64,000 nt of DNA from Pseudovirgaria hyperparasitica (taxonomy: Eukaryota; Ascomycota; Dothideomycetes; Acrospermales; Acrospermaceae). Made by a program: the position numbers and the translations under genes. The stretch covers positions 744,001 to 808,000 of the forward strand of contig NW_022985562.1 in assembly GCF_010093815.1 (NCBI RefSeq), read 5' to 3'. The notes under the pieces are model-generated. The model made no database searches, was not told where the DNA came from, and worked only from the letters and a program-made list of their open reading frames with translations. Below are positions 35,160 to 46,282 of the stretch, one piece after another (the stretch's first letter is position 1; each line of letters opens with the position of its first letter).

Positions 35160-36441
35160 ATGGCGCCAAAAATGTCCCCCGCGGACATGGCAAAGGAGAA
35201 AGCCAGTCAGGCCATGGGTCAAGCGCTCTACGGCGCGTGCCAGGAGCACTTGGAGCGCGATCCAGACTATTTCTTCGCACAAGAGGACTTTGAAAGCTAC
35301 AATGTAGTTCCAAGAGCAGAGACCGGTAATGCCGTGCAATGGCTGGTCAACAATCACCTTGTAAGAGTCTACACATCCCAGGATGGCCAAGTGCTCTTCA
35401 AGCTGCGACCAGAGGATGTTGCGAAGCGGTATGTTCTTCCTGACTGTGACTGCGAAGCTGTACCAACTGTATGACTGATACGAACCCCCCCAATCCAGCC
35501 TCCGCACCAACCCTGCCGAAATGGAAGACCTCGTCTACCAACACATCGAAGACTCCTCGACGGCCGGCCTGTGGACCAAGACGCTCAAGGCCCGCGCAAA
35601 CATGCAGACCAACGTCCTCAACAAAGCCATCAAGTCCCTCGAGTCCAAGAAGCTCATCAAGCTCATCGTCAGCGTCAAATCCCCAACCAAGAAAATGTAC
35701 ATGCTCTGGCACCTCTCTGCCGCCGAAGACGTCGCCGGCGGCGCCTTCTACGACGGCGGCGAGCTCGACGCCGGCCTCATCTACGAAATGAGCAACATGA
35801 TCCGCGTCATCGTCCAGGCCCGCAGCTGGGACATTTCCTGGGAGCACATCCCGCGCGACGAGTGGGCGGCAGCGTACCCCGGCGGCACGTCGACGAGCAC
35901 CGGCAAGTTCAAGCCGCCCGACCCGCGCCCCATCGTCCGGCCCATGCCGCCCGACTACTCCGACTACCACACCACCGACAGCCTGCTCAAGGAGTTCAAC
36001 GACAAGCGCGTCCTCAACAACGTCACCCTCACCAAGCACGACCTGCAAATGGTCCTGGACGCCATGGTCTACGACGGCAAGCTAGAAGCCATGTCCGACG
36101 AAACATACCGCGTCGCTCGACCCGCACTTGGCCTACCGCGCGACTCTCAAGCCCCGTCCGGCAGTCTATGGGACATGGAAGACTACGGAAGCGGAAGCGG
36201 ACACGGAAACGCACAAGGAAACGGGTATACGCGCGCGCCATGTAGTCGATGCCCCGTGTTCAACTTGTGCGAGGAAGGCGGGCCCGTGAGCGCGAGTAAC
36301 TGCGAGTACTTTGAGCGCTGGCTCCGGCCGAAGAAGAACAAGATGTTGGCCGAGGAGGGCATGCTGATGACGCCGGCGTTGAAGGAGCGCGTGGATGCGC
36401 AGCTGGAGGCGCTGAGGAAGAAGGAGGAGGGTGTTGCGTGA
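35160..36441 (+). CDS. RPC34: RNA polymerase III subunit RPC6 (Rpc34)
   Basis: Two exons, 35160-35428 and 35499-36441, with a 70-bp intron, giving 403 aa. Tandem winged-helix domains occupy about 1-170 (ALYGACQEHLE..., LVYQHIEDSSTAGLWTKTLK..., NVLNKAIKSLESKKLIKLI). The C-terminal domain ends with APCSRCPVFNLCEEGGPVSASNCEYFERWL-type spacing; the four cysteines are those that bind an Fe-S cluster in RPC39/Rpc34. Rpc34, with Rpc82 and Rpc31, makes the Pol III-specific trimer that contacts TFIIIB (Brf1) and opens promoters of tRNA and 5S genes. A Gly/Ser/Asn-rich loop (YGSGSGHGNAQGNGY) precedes the cysteines. An acidic/basic coil closes the protein. Confidence 0.94.
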
Positions 36442-36676
36442 GGGTTTGGAGGGGAGGGGGGCTGGCGGGGCGTCTTTTGTACCTATGGTGTCCGGGTGTA
36501 TATGTATAGTTTGGCGTTGTGTAGAGTGAATACCCCCCTTTCGGCCCGGCACAGGTTTCCTGGCAGTCATGTATATACATACATACATACACGCATAAAT
36601 GACTCACTGACTTGGCGAAAAAAAGCCAAGCCGGACGACATGGCGCAGGCGTTTGTATCTATCTATCTATCTATCT

Positions 36677-36709
<33 letters not shown>

Positions 36710-37077
36710 GAGAGCAAAAAGCATGGGGGTGTTTGCAGAAACAACAGTTTTGTCAAACAACATTAGAAGATAGATAATCTAATGGTTTAAAACAAATTAT
36801 AGCCCTGCACAAGAGGAGGCAGCTTGACCTTTAATAGCTAGTAGTAGTACATTGTTTTCAGCACACTTGAAGTCTCGCAGAAGATATGTCCCCCCCCCCG
36901 CCCCCCAACCGTTCGAACGCCCAAATTACCCACTATCTAAAACAAACACACGCGCGCGGGCAATACCTCAGACGCCTGCCCCAAACAAACAAACAAACCA
37001 TTCAACACTCCCCTCTCCCCTCCCCAGAACACACGCACGCCGACATGACAGGCAATCCCACCATCACCCATCACCCA
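36442..37077. other. Intergenic, microsatellite-rich convergent 3' ends
   Basis: Between the stop codons of Rpc34 and the alkaline phosphatase. It holds several simple repeats, C runs near 36886-36905 and AAAC repeats near 36984. No gene was seen. Confidence 0.5.
36573..36714. repeat. Microsatellite group: ATAC, TATC and GA repeats
   Basis: (ATAC)n is at about 36573-36592, (TATC)n at about 36656-36677, immediately followed by a GA-repeat tract to about 36714 with one interruption (ACAGAGA). Confidence 0.85.
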
Positions 37078-38841
37078 TCACCCCCCAACACCCCCAACAC
37101 ACCTCCTACCCCTCCTCCTAAAATCCCCCAAATAATGATCCACATGATCCTGCCCATCCAACCGCTCACCCACACCAGGAACCCTGCCCATCCAACCAAG
37201 CGTATACAAAACCGCCTTCTCGCGCAACTCCTCCGTCACCTCCGCCAGATCAACATCTAGAAAATCCGCGAGGAACTGGCCGACCTCGCTGTTCTCGTGG
37301 TTTCCGACGAGCGGGGCGGCGGCGCGCGGGTCGGAGGCGTAGATGTTGACGTCGGCGCCCGAGTGGCCGTGCGTGGACCAGCCGGTTTGGGCGCGGCGCG
37401 AGACCATGTCTGCGAAGGTGTAGGGGGCGGTGGCGGGGCTGGTGAGGAGGGTGGTGAGTTCGGTGGGGGTGTGGTCGTGGATGCCGAGGTCTTGTTCGAG
37501 GGCGTGGGTGAGCCATGTTTTGAGGGTGTCGTTGTTGTTGTTGTTGGTGTCGGAGAGCTGGGCGTGGTATTCTTGGCCGAGACGTTCGGCGGATTTGCTT
37601 GCGTTGGCGAGGACGCCTGGGAACCAGGCGTAGTCTGGGTAGGAAGGGTGGAGTTGGCGGGCGGTGGCTAGGCCGCCGGTTTCGTGGTCGGAGGTGCTGA
37701 GCATGAGGGTGGGTGTGGATTCGGTGTGGATGAAGTCGAGGACGGCGGAGATGGCGGCGTCGTAGGCGAGGACTTCGTGGACTTGGGCGACGGGGTCGTT
37801 TGCGTGGCCGGCGTGGTCGATGCGGCTGCCTTCGATCATGATGAAGAAGCCGTGGTCTGAGTGTGCGGTTGCGGCGCTGAGGGCGCGCAGGGCGGTGGTG
37901 GCCATTTCGTGAAGTGCTGGGTAGGTGGCGTTTTGGGTGCGGCGGTCGACTTCGTAGGGGATGTCGGTGTCGGCGAAGAGGCCGAGGAAGGGGAGGTTGA
38001 GGCTTGCGCCGTGGTCGAGGGCGTCAAACTCTTCGCGCGTCGAGATGTATGTGTAGCCTTTGCTCTTTGCTAGTTCGGTGATGTCGCGGTCGTCGGCGCG
38101 GGCGGAGCCTTGGACTGTGTTGGGGAGGAAGTGGGCGCGTCCGCCGCCGAGCATGAGGTCGACGACATGGCCGAGAGGATGTTCTCCGACCATCTGCGTG
38201 GCGATGAGGTCTTCTTCGTCCCGCATGTTGACGTGGGAGGCGAAGACTGCGGGAGTTGCATCTGTGATTCTTGTCGTGACGACTAGACCTGTGGTGTATC
38301 CCGCTTTCTTGGCTGCTTCCATGACTGATCCACAGGGCGAATGGTCTGGCAAGACCGAGATCGCACCGTTATAGCTCTTTATGCCACATGAGAATGCTGT
38401 TGCTCCGGCGGCCGAGTCGGTCACCAGGCTCGACGTTGATCTCGTCCTAGATTGTCCGATGAGGTGCTTATCAATCTCCAGCTGTGCTCCCCATGGCAGG
38501 TTGTTCTGGTTCTGAAGATACTCTCTTGTCAACGTCAGGCTCGTCGGACCCATGCCGTCGCTGACCATGAATATCAAATTGCGTTTCCCAGTGAAGGTTG
38601 TTTGCGGCGAATCGGACTGCTGGTGTCGCTGGTAGACTACTCCCAGGACGATCACCGCCGCAGTTGCGATGACTGCCCATGCAAAGAGGCCAACCTCTCG
38701 CCAGAATTTCCATCCTCTTACGCCTGCTGAGCGGCCTGTTCGCTCTCCGGTGAGGAGTGCATCTTCTTCCGCGAGGTCGCGGTCGTTTGTGTGTTCGGAT
38801 GAGGGTCGCTGGGAGAAGAGAGGCTCCTCGTCGCCGGCCAT
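37078..38841 (-). CDS. PHO8: Vacuolar-type alkaline phosphatase
   Basis: Single exon of 587 aa from the ATG at 38841 (MAGDEEPLF); the open frame continues upstream but without another good start. A short acidic cytosolic N-terminus is followed by one transmembrane anchor (about 49-69, GLFAWAVIATAAVIVLGVVY), the type II layout of yeast Pho8. FMVSDGMGPTS (metal-binding Asp 95), VTDSAAGATAFSCG (nucleophile Ser 143), SRIDHAGHANDP, LSTSDHETGG and GWSTHGHSGADVNIYA are the alkaline phosphatase signatures. The enzyme hydrolyses phosphomonoesters in the vacuole and needs zinc and magnesium. An Asn run (DTNNNNND) and a Thr/Pro loop are species-level inserts. No C-terminal vacuolar retention motif was recognised. 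Confidence 0.94.
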   Translation of the reverse strand: MAGDEEPLFSQRPSSEHTNDRDLAEEDALLTGERTGRSAGVRGWKFWREVGLFAWAVIATAAVIVLGVVYQRHQQSDSPQTTFTGKRNLIFMVSDGMGPTSLTLTREYLQNQNNLPWGAQLEIDKHLIGQSRTRSTSSLVTDSAAGATAFSCGIKSYNGAISVLPDHSPCGSVMEAAKKAGYTTGLVVTTRITDATPAVFASHVNMRDEEDLIATQMVGEHPLGHVVDLMLGGGRAHFLPNTVQGSARADDRDITELAKSKGYTYISTREEFDALDHGASLNLPFLGLFADTDIPYEVDRRTQNATYPALHEMATTALRALSAATAHSDHGFFIMIEGSRIDHAGHANDPVAQVHEVLAYDAAISAVLDFIHTESTPTLMLSTSDHETGGLATARQLHPSYPDYAWFPGVLANASKSAERLGQEYHAQLSDTNNNNNDTLKTWLTHALEQDLGIHDHTPTELTTLLTSPATAPYTFADMVSRRAQTGWSTHGHSGADVNIYASDPRAAAPLVGNHENSEVGQFLADFLDVDLAEVTEELREKAVLYTLGWMGRVPGVGERLDGQDHVDHYLGDFRRRGRRCVGGVGG

Positions 38842-39121
38842 GGTGACGCACAAGAGCACTGAGTAGTGCGATGAATGGGCAAAAGGCAAGAAAGACAAGA
38901 GAGACGAAGAAGGAAAGAAGGACTAACAGCACCGTCTATAGCATGACTCGGTGGTCTGAGGATGCCAGAATGAGATGCTGTTAGTGTCGAAGTCCAGACT
39001 GACCAGGGTCTGTTAGGGAGACAGAGCAAGAGCCGGGTTTCATTGGTCAAGCTTGCATATCTCAGTTGAGAGCCATGTACAACCAGGTATAATCTAATCT
39101 TGGCGACCGACGTCATACAAG

Positions 39122-39212
39122 TCTTTCTTGGTCTAGTGGTTATGATTTCCGCTTGTCAAGTTGTTCGCAACCCGATTCGCGGGAGACCGGGGTTCGATTC
39201 CCCGAGAGAGAG
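39122..39212 (+). tRNA. tRNA-Asp (GTC) with 19-nt intron
   Basis: The acceptor stem TCTTTCT (39122-39128) pairs with AGAGAGA (39205-39211), with discriminator G at 39212. The T arm CGGGG-TTCGATT-CCCCG occupies 39188-39204. The anticodon stem TCCGC pairs with GCGGG, including one G-T pair. The loop reads TTGTCA with anticodon GTC at 39155-39157, interrupted after position 37 by a 19-nt intron (39159-39177), then C38. The mature length is 72 nt. The A-box (GGTCTAGTGG) and B-box (GGTTCGATTCC) are both present, and T-rich terminators follow from about 39231. Confidence 0.93.
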
Positions 39213-39890
39213 TTCCTTTTGATATTTTGCCCTTTTTTTTTTCTTTGCCGCACGCGAGTTCTTCTTGTCTCTAGCTAGGCGTTGGAGAAGAGAGTAGTAG
39301 TGCCTACTTTAGAATGGTATAGAGGACATTTAGATATATAAGGCAACTAAACAGATTCAGTAACGTGTGATACCCTAACTCTTCTATAAGTTCGTGTATA
39401 CGGCGTAGTAAAACTCTCCGATTCGAGGTAATAATGGCTCTTAACAATCTTCGGATGCGGACCGGAGGAAGGAAGGAAGCTAAGGAGAACGGACAAGCTA
39501 GAGAATCAAAAAGCAGTTCTAATTGGACCTCAACGGCACACCGCTCCATCGAGCTTTCCTCCTTCATAGCCGAGCGTGACAAAATAAGTACTTTGACTGG
39601 TACCCTTCTGACGGGATCGAATCTTTCTACCCATTAATTACCGTATTGCCACTTTCCACTTCACTTCCAACGCACTTTCCTGGGTTTTCGTCACGGAGTC
39701 GCACCCACAATTCACATGTCAGGCATGGCTTTCATGTCCAAACCTAGCAATTTCCTATTGAGCGTCTTTATACGTCTTTGATATAGAGCGAGTGTCACTA
39801 TTCATCACCACGAATAACAGCAAACCCACACACACACTCTCTCTCTATAGACTTCAATCTCTCTTTACTGCAAATCCGCCCGTCAAGGCC
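39213..39890. other. Intergenic after tRNA
   Basis: A T-run (39231-39241) serves as likely Pol III terminator. The next 300 bp are moderately A/T-rich with short frames but no recognisable gene. The last 100 bp are the leader of the SET gene. Confidence 0.4.
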
Positions 39891-40913
39891 ATGGACCCAC
39901 CGCCAGGCGCGCCCACGTCACCCTATTTCGCAGTAGCCAAGTCCGAAAGCGCCGGGAGAGGCGTCTTCGCGACGTGCGACATACCGGCAGGCACACACGT
40001 CTTCACAGCCAACGATCTGACCGCCCACGTCATCCAGCGCGAGTACCGACGCGAGGTATGTGCGCTCTGCTTCGCGTACGACCGGGGCAAGAACCTGAAG
40101 CAGCGGGACGCACTCCGTGGCTTCGCCTTCTGCACGCCTGCGTGCGAGCAGGCGTGGAAGAGCCAGGACGGGGTGACGCTGCGGGCTTGGGCGGCCGTGG
40201 AGCGGCTTGTCAGGGCGAGGTCGAGGGAGGATGCTGAGCTGGTGGATGCGGATGCGGCGAGGCCGGGCGGCGCGGAGATCAAGGCTGCCTGGCATGGAGT
40301 GAGGAATCAAGCTCTGCTCGTCCGGGAGGCGCGAACGGGCATGTCGACGAAGATGCACCGGAAGGCTGTCCAGCAAGCTATCTCGAATCCTGTGTCGGCG
40401 GATACGCTGCCGCTTCAGCTGTCGGCCGTCTTGCACCGGTATAGGTCGTCGGCGGTGTGGTCGGCGGTCCTCGCGCTTGCGTCCAACGCGCGACCGTACA
40501 ATTCCACCGAGGAGCTGAGGAGCCATGTCAATTCCTATCTGCATCTGCTCGCCGTCCTGCCGGAGGAACTACTCGAGGTGACGACGGCGGAGACGGTCCT
40601 GACGGTCCTGACGCGCGACTCGCACAACAGCTTCGGCATCCGCTCGCTCGAGGACGACGGCGCCGAGTTCTTCGGATACGGAGTGTGGCCGTCGGCAAGC
40701 TACTTCAACCATAGCTGTGCGCCGAACGTGCTGAAGCAGCGGGTTGGCAGCACGTGGGTCTTTACGACGGAGCGGGACGTCGAGGCTGGAAGCGAGCTGT
40801 GCATTACTTATCTCAGTGGGGAGGAGCGGGCGTTGAGCCGGAATGGGCGGATGACGCGGTTGAAGAAGGCGTGGGGATTCGAGTGTGCGTGCGAGAGGTG
40901 TGCTGATATCTGA
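39891..40913 (+). CDS. SET-domain protein (SMYD/Set5-6-like)
   Basis: Single exon of 340 aa; the first in-frame ATG is 39891 (GCCATGG context). The N-terminal SET strand AKSESAGRGVFATCDIPAGTHVF (about 16-38) is followed by a cysteine-rich insert (C57ALC60...C81TPAC85), resembling a MYND-type zinc finger at the SMYD position but with fewer cysteines. After a helical region the catalytic part has YFNHSCAPN (271-279), ELCITYLSGEERALSR and a post-SET CxC..C (ECACERC). This order (SET-S, MYND-like, SET core, post-SET) is that of SMYD and yeast Set5/Set6 methyltransferases. The target, histone or other protein, is unknown. Confidence 0.85.
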   Translation: MDPPPGAPTSPYFAVAKSESAGRGVFATCDIPAGTHVFTANDLTAHVIQREYRREVCALCFAYDRGKNLKQRDALRGFAFCTPACEQAWKSQDGVTLRAWAAVERLVRARSREDAELVDADAARPGGAEIKAAWHGVRNQALLVREARTGMSTKMHRKAVQQAISNPVSADTLPLQLSAVLHRYRSSAVWSAVLALASNARPYNSTEELRSHVNSYLHLLAVLPEELLEVTTAETVLTVLTRDSHNSFGIRSLEDDGAEFFGYGVWPSASYFNHSCAPNVLKQRVGSTWVFTTERDVEAGSELCITYLSGEERALSRNGRMTRLKKAWGFECACERCADI

Positions 40914-41527
40914 GATCGGCAGTTTACCCAACCCCCAAAGCAGGCTGTAATTAGTGATGGATCCCGATCTCGCGTGCGCGGCTATGCGGGCCCCGGTATT
41001 AGGATATATATATACTGGCTAATGACGATACAATGCTCCGATCGTCGCTAAAGAAGCAACGGCTGGCTATCTCGGGTCACAGTTCCGACGGCGGAAGTAA
41101 GGACGATGAAGCCGGACAGACGATGGGCGCAGCATATGTCAAAACGTAGAGATCATACCTGCTTCAATTCAAGCACCAGCATGCCATCCATGTCTTTGCC
41201 GTTCAAACAGCAGCACAACCAATTGCTCCGACGGTAATCACAATGTATTCAATCGTGTGCTGACGTCGACGTCTTGCCTTGCTTTTGTGGGCCTTGCACG
41301 TCCAAGTGCAAGTGGATCAGCAATCTCAGAACAGAGCCAAGGTCTTGCAGGCTGGCCGGCCTGGGAGAAAGGGAAAGATGGGATGACATGACGTTTATTT
41401 TGCAACGTGCTGCTAATACTGTACTGCCAGTGCGCTACCGCTAGGCGCGCACTGACGTGCGTGAGTAAGAATAGAAAAAAGATTTGGTCCTCAGCAGACA
41501 GCAGATGGATGGCGAGCTGGGACTGGC

Positions 41528-41557
<30 letters not shown>
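41528..41557. repeat. (GAT)10 microsatellite
   Basis: Ten perfect GAT units followed by a GAC. Confidence 0.9.
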
Positions 41558-41559
<2 letters not shown>

Positions 41560-42434
41560 CTCGTGACCTGTGTATGTTGTGTGTGTATATGCTTAGCAAA
41601 GAGTCGGGAGTCAGCAGTCAGAGCAGTCAGCAGGATAGACAGAGAGAGAGAGAGAGTGTGTGTAAATGTCGTGATGACGGATGACAATGTCCATCTCCAT
41701 CTTGATCAGATCAGTTGGATTCACTCAAATCAAGAATCCAAGGTCCAATATGCAGCGTCAGAAGCGTGGATGGCTTGCTTTGCATTGGCAGCGTTGGGGT
41801 ACTGACGAATGAGGGCGTGCGTCTTCGTCCAAGCGGGCCCCCCTTCTGCCTGCCTGTGCTGTGTGAGGCTGGTGTGCTGGTGTGCTGGTGGGCCAGCAGC
41901 CACTACAGGGTTGAAATGAAAAGCCTAAAAGCCGAATTCCATGGATTTGTGATCTTTTTTTTTTCGTGTCGAGTCAAGGTGGGAAAGGAAAAGTACTTGA
42001 AGCAGACGCAGTGTCGGTGGTTTCTATAATTACGCTTTTGTTCTACTGGATGGATTTCGCATATATCCTATCCCTACATCCCCTCTGCCTGCTATTACCA
42101 TCACCGCGAAACGAGCCCTTGGACGACGGACGCGCTCAGAGACAGCACGAAGGGACAAGCTGCGTCACAGTTTGAAGGGTGATGCAGCCAGTATCTACCT
42201 GGTGACGAGAGTGCATAGCTGCAGCCTACCTCCAGCAGTCACCAAGTCAACGGCCATTGTCCCATCGAGGGCTCCACGATCAAGCTCAAACGAGGACGCA
42301 AAGTGCCACCAGCACCAGCACCCAGCATCAGCATAACCCAACTGGTGACATACCTACACAAACATCCAACAAGGAACAACGACGTGGGAGGTGAAGAAGG
42401 GCGGCGCAAAAGAGATTGGAAGAAGAGACAAGGG

Positions 42435-42454
42435 AGTCAGTCAGTCAGTCAGTC
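42435..42454. repeat. GTCA tetranucleotide repeat directly before a possible start codon
   Basis: About five GTCA/TCAG units end immediately before the ATG at 42455. Confidence 0.8.
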
Positions 42455-42758
42455 ATGAGCGGATTACGCAAAGGGCAATCCCAGCAGCAGCACACACAAC
42501 AACAGCAGCATTCAAGGCGACAACCCGGCAAGTTCGCCATGTTTGAGGTACGTAAGCACAGTGTGGACTGTTGTGGCATGTCATTCTTGCAGTGAATCAA
42601 TCGCATTCATTCATTTCATCATCATCATCCTCATCACCATCATCACTGTTATCATCATTTGTACGACGCTGCACAAAACATACACACACACGGATATACA
42701 GAGGGGAAAAAGAAGAGCATTACTGCAGATGCAGCATCAGGTAGGCAGCCCGCCCTGA
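42455..42758 (+). CDS. Candidate small protein, 49 aa, two exons (uncertain)
   Basis: The ATG at 42455 opens a 31-codon frame (MSGLRKGQSQQQ..., ending KFAMFE) that stops exactly before a good donor, GTACGT at 42548. An acceptor (ATATACAG, ending 42701) rejoins the same phase and adds 18 residues (RGKRRALLQMQHQ...) before TGA at 42756-42758. The product would be basic and Gln-rich. I do not recognise it. It could instead be an upstream frame in a long kinase leader, or chance. The only support is consistent frame and splice sites. Confidence 0.25.
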
Positions 42759-43253
42759 GCTTTCAAAGCCCTAAGCCCGCAGCCCACAAAGCTGCCTAGG
42801 AAAGAAGAAGAAGAAGCCAAAAGTCTGGCCAGACCGGGCGACCATCAGCAAGCAGGAGCAGCGCCAGCAGCACCAGCAGCAGCACGCCCTGTCATCCCTC
42901 CCCGGTTTCCGCTGCCTCGTTACCTACCTCTCTGCCTACTCTGCCCACTACAGCCCACTACTACACTGCCCCTCCTCCCAGGCTCTCTCCAGGGCTCAGG
43001 GCTGCCCGTTAATCTTCTTACTCGCCTCGCAAGCCAGCAATCAGCCTCCACTACCCACTATTCCCCCCCCTCGTGCGCGTCTGTCGTCATTTCATCTCCC
43101 TCCACCATCCGCCGACGTCATCGCCCGCACACCCACTTGCACACCACCCAACTCAAACCACCTACGCCTACACACACGCCTACAGCCTCCTCCCCCCGCT
43201 AGCACCACCATCCTGTCATCGTCGTCCATCCTCGTTTTTTTGCTACACTACCA

Positions 43254-43258
<5 letters not shown>

Positions 43259-43298
<40 letters not shown>
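43259..43298. repeat. (CT)n tract upstream of the kinase start
   Basis: About 20 CT dinucleotides, roughly 200 bp before the Srk1-like ATG. CT tracts near fungal transcription starts are common and may act in promoter or leader function. Confidence 0.9.
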
Positions 43299-43302
<4 letters not shown>

Positions 43303-43504
43303 ACCTCCACTGCTCCCTGCAAGCCGGCTCTTTCTTGTTTTCCTTGTCGCTTTTCACTACTACCATCGCTACTTTTCGCTTGCTTGTTGAACGCTTTCGT
43401 CCATCATCCATCCTCCTTTCTGCTGTCTGTCTGTTCTGGAGCGCCTCTTCGTTCTCTACGCCCGACTACTCTCGCCCCTCTCACTTCCATACCGTCTCCT
43501 CAAG

Positions 43505-45801
43505 ATGGCCACTCTGCAAGTGCGTTGTATTCTGCGTTTCGTCCTGCCGTGCGCAATCATGTCCGCACATGTCCAGCCGCAGAGATCCCTGCTAACTAGC
43601 TCAACTACAGAACTTCAAAAACTTCCTGAGGCACGGCAAGCAGGCCCGCAACCAACAAAGTCCACACGGCGAGGCCACTACAGATACCTCCACCGTCCAC
43701 GCGAGAGACGCGAGGCATTATGCTGTGAGCGACCCCAACGTCATGGATCATCAGCCTCTGCACCCGGCCCCCGGTGCCGCTCATGGTGACTATTCTGTCG
43801 GTGTCGGCGCCAAGGCAAACAAGAACATTGCTGCTCAAGCTGGAGATGCTGCTGCCCGCGCTGCTGCCGACCACCACAAGCAAAAACAGGCCATTGCTGA
43901 CCGAAAGGCCGACATCGATCCAACTGTGCTGGAGAGAATTGTTGCTGAAGAGAGGGAAAGCAAGGGCAAGCTGCCCAGGTATCCTGGTCTTGAAAGATGG
44001 CAATTGATCGAGAAGATGGGTGACGGTGCTTTCAGCAACGTCTACCGAGCCAAAGACACCCAGGGACAGTACCAGCAAGAAGTTGCCATCAAAGTCGTGC
44101 GTAAGTTTGAAATGAACTCAAGCCAGGTCAGTCAATCTCCTACCACCTTCACCAGCACTCTGCCTTCCATCTTTGTGTCATCCTCTCCTTGGCATATTCT
44201 CCTCGATTTTTACTTTTGCTCTTTGCCAACGCTGGTTAGGGCAACGATCACCTCCACCCCGATTTCAAAAAGACGCCAAAAACTGTTGAGGTGCGCAAGT
44301 CCAGCTATGTCATCTCTTTTGCATGATTGTTTGTTGCTTTGTCGTTTCGCCATTTTGACGCCACTGGCTGACATGTTGTCGACATATAGCGAGCAAATAT
44401 TCTCAAAGAGGTGCAAATTATGCGCCAATTAGATCACCCCAATATCGTCAAACTTGTCGACTTTCACGAATCTCGTCAATATTATTTCATCATCCTCGAG
44501 CTCTGCCCCGGCGGAGAATTATTTCATCAAATCGTCCGCCTCACATACTTTAGCGAGGATCTCTCTAGACATGTCATCGTACAGGTTGCCAAGGCATTGG
44601 AGTATTTGCATGAGGATGCCGGCGTTGTACATCGGTAAGCATAGCAACTCGTCATCTAAGCCCCAGCACACTTCTCGCTGACGTCATCAACAGGGATATC
44701 AAGCCTGAAAATCTTCTCTTCTATCCGACTGCATTCGTTCCCACGAAGACCCCAAAGCCCAAAGGTCCCGAAGACGAGGACAAGGCTGATGAGGGTGAGT
44801 TCATTCCCGGTATCGGGGCCGGCGGCATTGGCACGATAAAGATTGCCGATTTTGGTCTCTCAAAAGTTATCTGGGATAGCCAGACCATGACGCCGTGTGG
44901 CACGGTCGGCTACACTGCCCCTGAAATCGTCAAGGATGAAAGGTATTCCAAAAGTGTTGACATGTGGGCACTGGGATGTGTTCTCTACACTCTTCTGTGT
45001 GGATTTCCTCCCTTTTACGACGAGAGCATTCAAACTCTTACCGAAAAGGTTGCTCGAGGCCAGTATACGTTCTTGTCGCCGTGGTGGGATGACATCTCAA
45101 AGTCTGCACAAGACCTGGTCTCGCATCTTCTCACGGTCGATCCGGAGAAGCGGTACGACATTAAGCAATTCCTCAACCATCCATGGATACGAGAATCGCA
45201 GGAAGAGACTACAGCTGCGGCGGATGCGCCTCCTCTGGCGACGCCCTTGTATCAACGTCAAGACTTGAGATACCTCGACTCGCCTGGTGAAGGCAGGCGC
45301 GCAGATTTCCGCTCTCCTGGTGCCGTCAATCTACGCGAGGTGTTTGATGTCGGCTATGCCGTCCACCGTCAAGAAGAGGAGGGCAAGCGACGGAAGAACT
45401 TCCCACAGGGCTTCCGGGGGGCTGGGGCTGTCAACAGCTTGAATCCTCTCAACGAAGATTATGACGACGAAGAGGACGGTGAGAGCGCACCTTTCGATCC
45501 TACAAAGCAGAACATCCCCGCAAAGCTGCCCAAGTCGCACGCCGCTGATGTGACATCAGTAGAACAAAAGCTGCGTACCACTACTCTCAGTGCCGCCGCA
45601 CAGGCAAGACAGCAGGCCACGGCACCGGCACAGAAAGGCTACGGCCAACACAGTCCTGCTGTAGCCGCAGCTGCCAAGAAACAGGTGAAGAACAAGGGAC
45701 CGTTTGAGCTGAGTCTCGACAATGCCACCCTACTTGGGCGGAGGGGGCAAAAGGCTCCTGCCAGCAGCGGATTGAGAGAGGCCATTTCAGCAACTCAATA
45801 G
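43505..45801 (+). CDS. srk1: CaMK-group protein kinase, Srk1/Rck2 homologue
   Basis: Five exons: 43505-43519 (15 nt), 43611-44126, 44240-44290, 44390-44634 and 44694-45801, giving 644 aa. The 15-nt exon (MATLQ) joins NFKNFLRHGKQAR, the conserved Srk1 N-terminus. The kinase domain runs from about 133 to 430: GDGAFSNVYRA (Gly loop), VAIK (K166), HRDIKPEN (D277), DFG (D328), TPCGTVGYTAPE (activation loop) and DMWALGCVLY. The exon 3 insert GNDHLHPDFKKTPKTVE between strands is typical of Rck2-like kinases. Srk1/Rck2 is activated by the Hog1/Sty1 stress MAP kinase and controls translation and the cell cycle under stress. After the domain comes QGFRGAGAVNSLNPLNEDYDDEEDG and a low-complexity tail. 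The family assignment is strong; stress function here is inferred. Confidence 0.92.
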
Positions 45802-46100
45802 AATTTTTCCCTCCACGGTAGTTGGTTGACAGGACGCAAGACCTACACGGTGGTGGCATGCATACATTGGAACACAGAGGAGACGTCCCTCGGAATGTCC
45901 AAGCAGCATATTGAATTTCTCTCACCTCCAGATTTTCTTCTTTTTTTTTATCTTTTTCTCCTTTATTAAAGCTACGCGACATGACGGCTAGAGATGAATA
46001 GCTGCCAGGCTGGTTCGTACAGGCGCATATGCATCAAGGGGGTTGGTCACGAGTGCGAACATTCCATGTTTTAGTTTTTACTCGATGTGTTTGATATGCC

Positions 46101-46150
46101 GCGACATGGTGCGACATGGAGCGACATGATGCGACATGATGCGACATGAT
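46101..46150. repeat. Five-copy 10-bp tandem repeat GCGACATGAT
   Basis: Units GCGACATGGT, GCGACATGGA and three times GCGACATGAT follow each other without spacer. Confidence 0.9.
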
Positions 46151-46282
46151 GCGCTGCTCAAGCTCTGTAGAGGGAAGGGGCATACATATTGAAATGAGGA
46201 AGAAGTTCAGACCGGCACGTTCCATGACTTGCATGAGATGAGTTGGTGCCACCGCGAGCATGTAGGATAATCTTTTGCTGTT

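Larger units (their letters stand above)
40914..43504. other. Long intergenic region, repeat-rich, possible tiny gene
   Basis: These 2.6 kb precede the Srk1-like gene. They hold (GAT)10 at 41528-41557, GTCA repeats near 42435, and a long CT tract at 43259-43298. A possible two-exon mini-gene (42455-42758) is listed separately. From 42870 to 43504 the plus strand is C/T-rich, suggesting a long leader for the kinase gene. Confidence 0.45.

Noticed and set aside
41238-41687. 149-codon minus-strand frame with a His10 run
   Set aside because: The His run is the (GAT)n microsatellite read on the other strand; the rest has no protein-like pattern.
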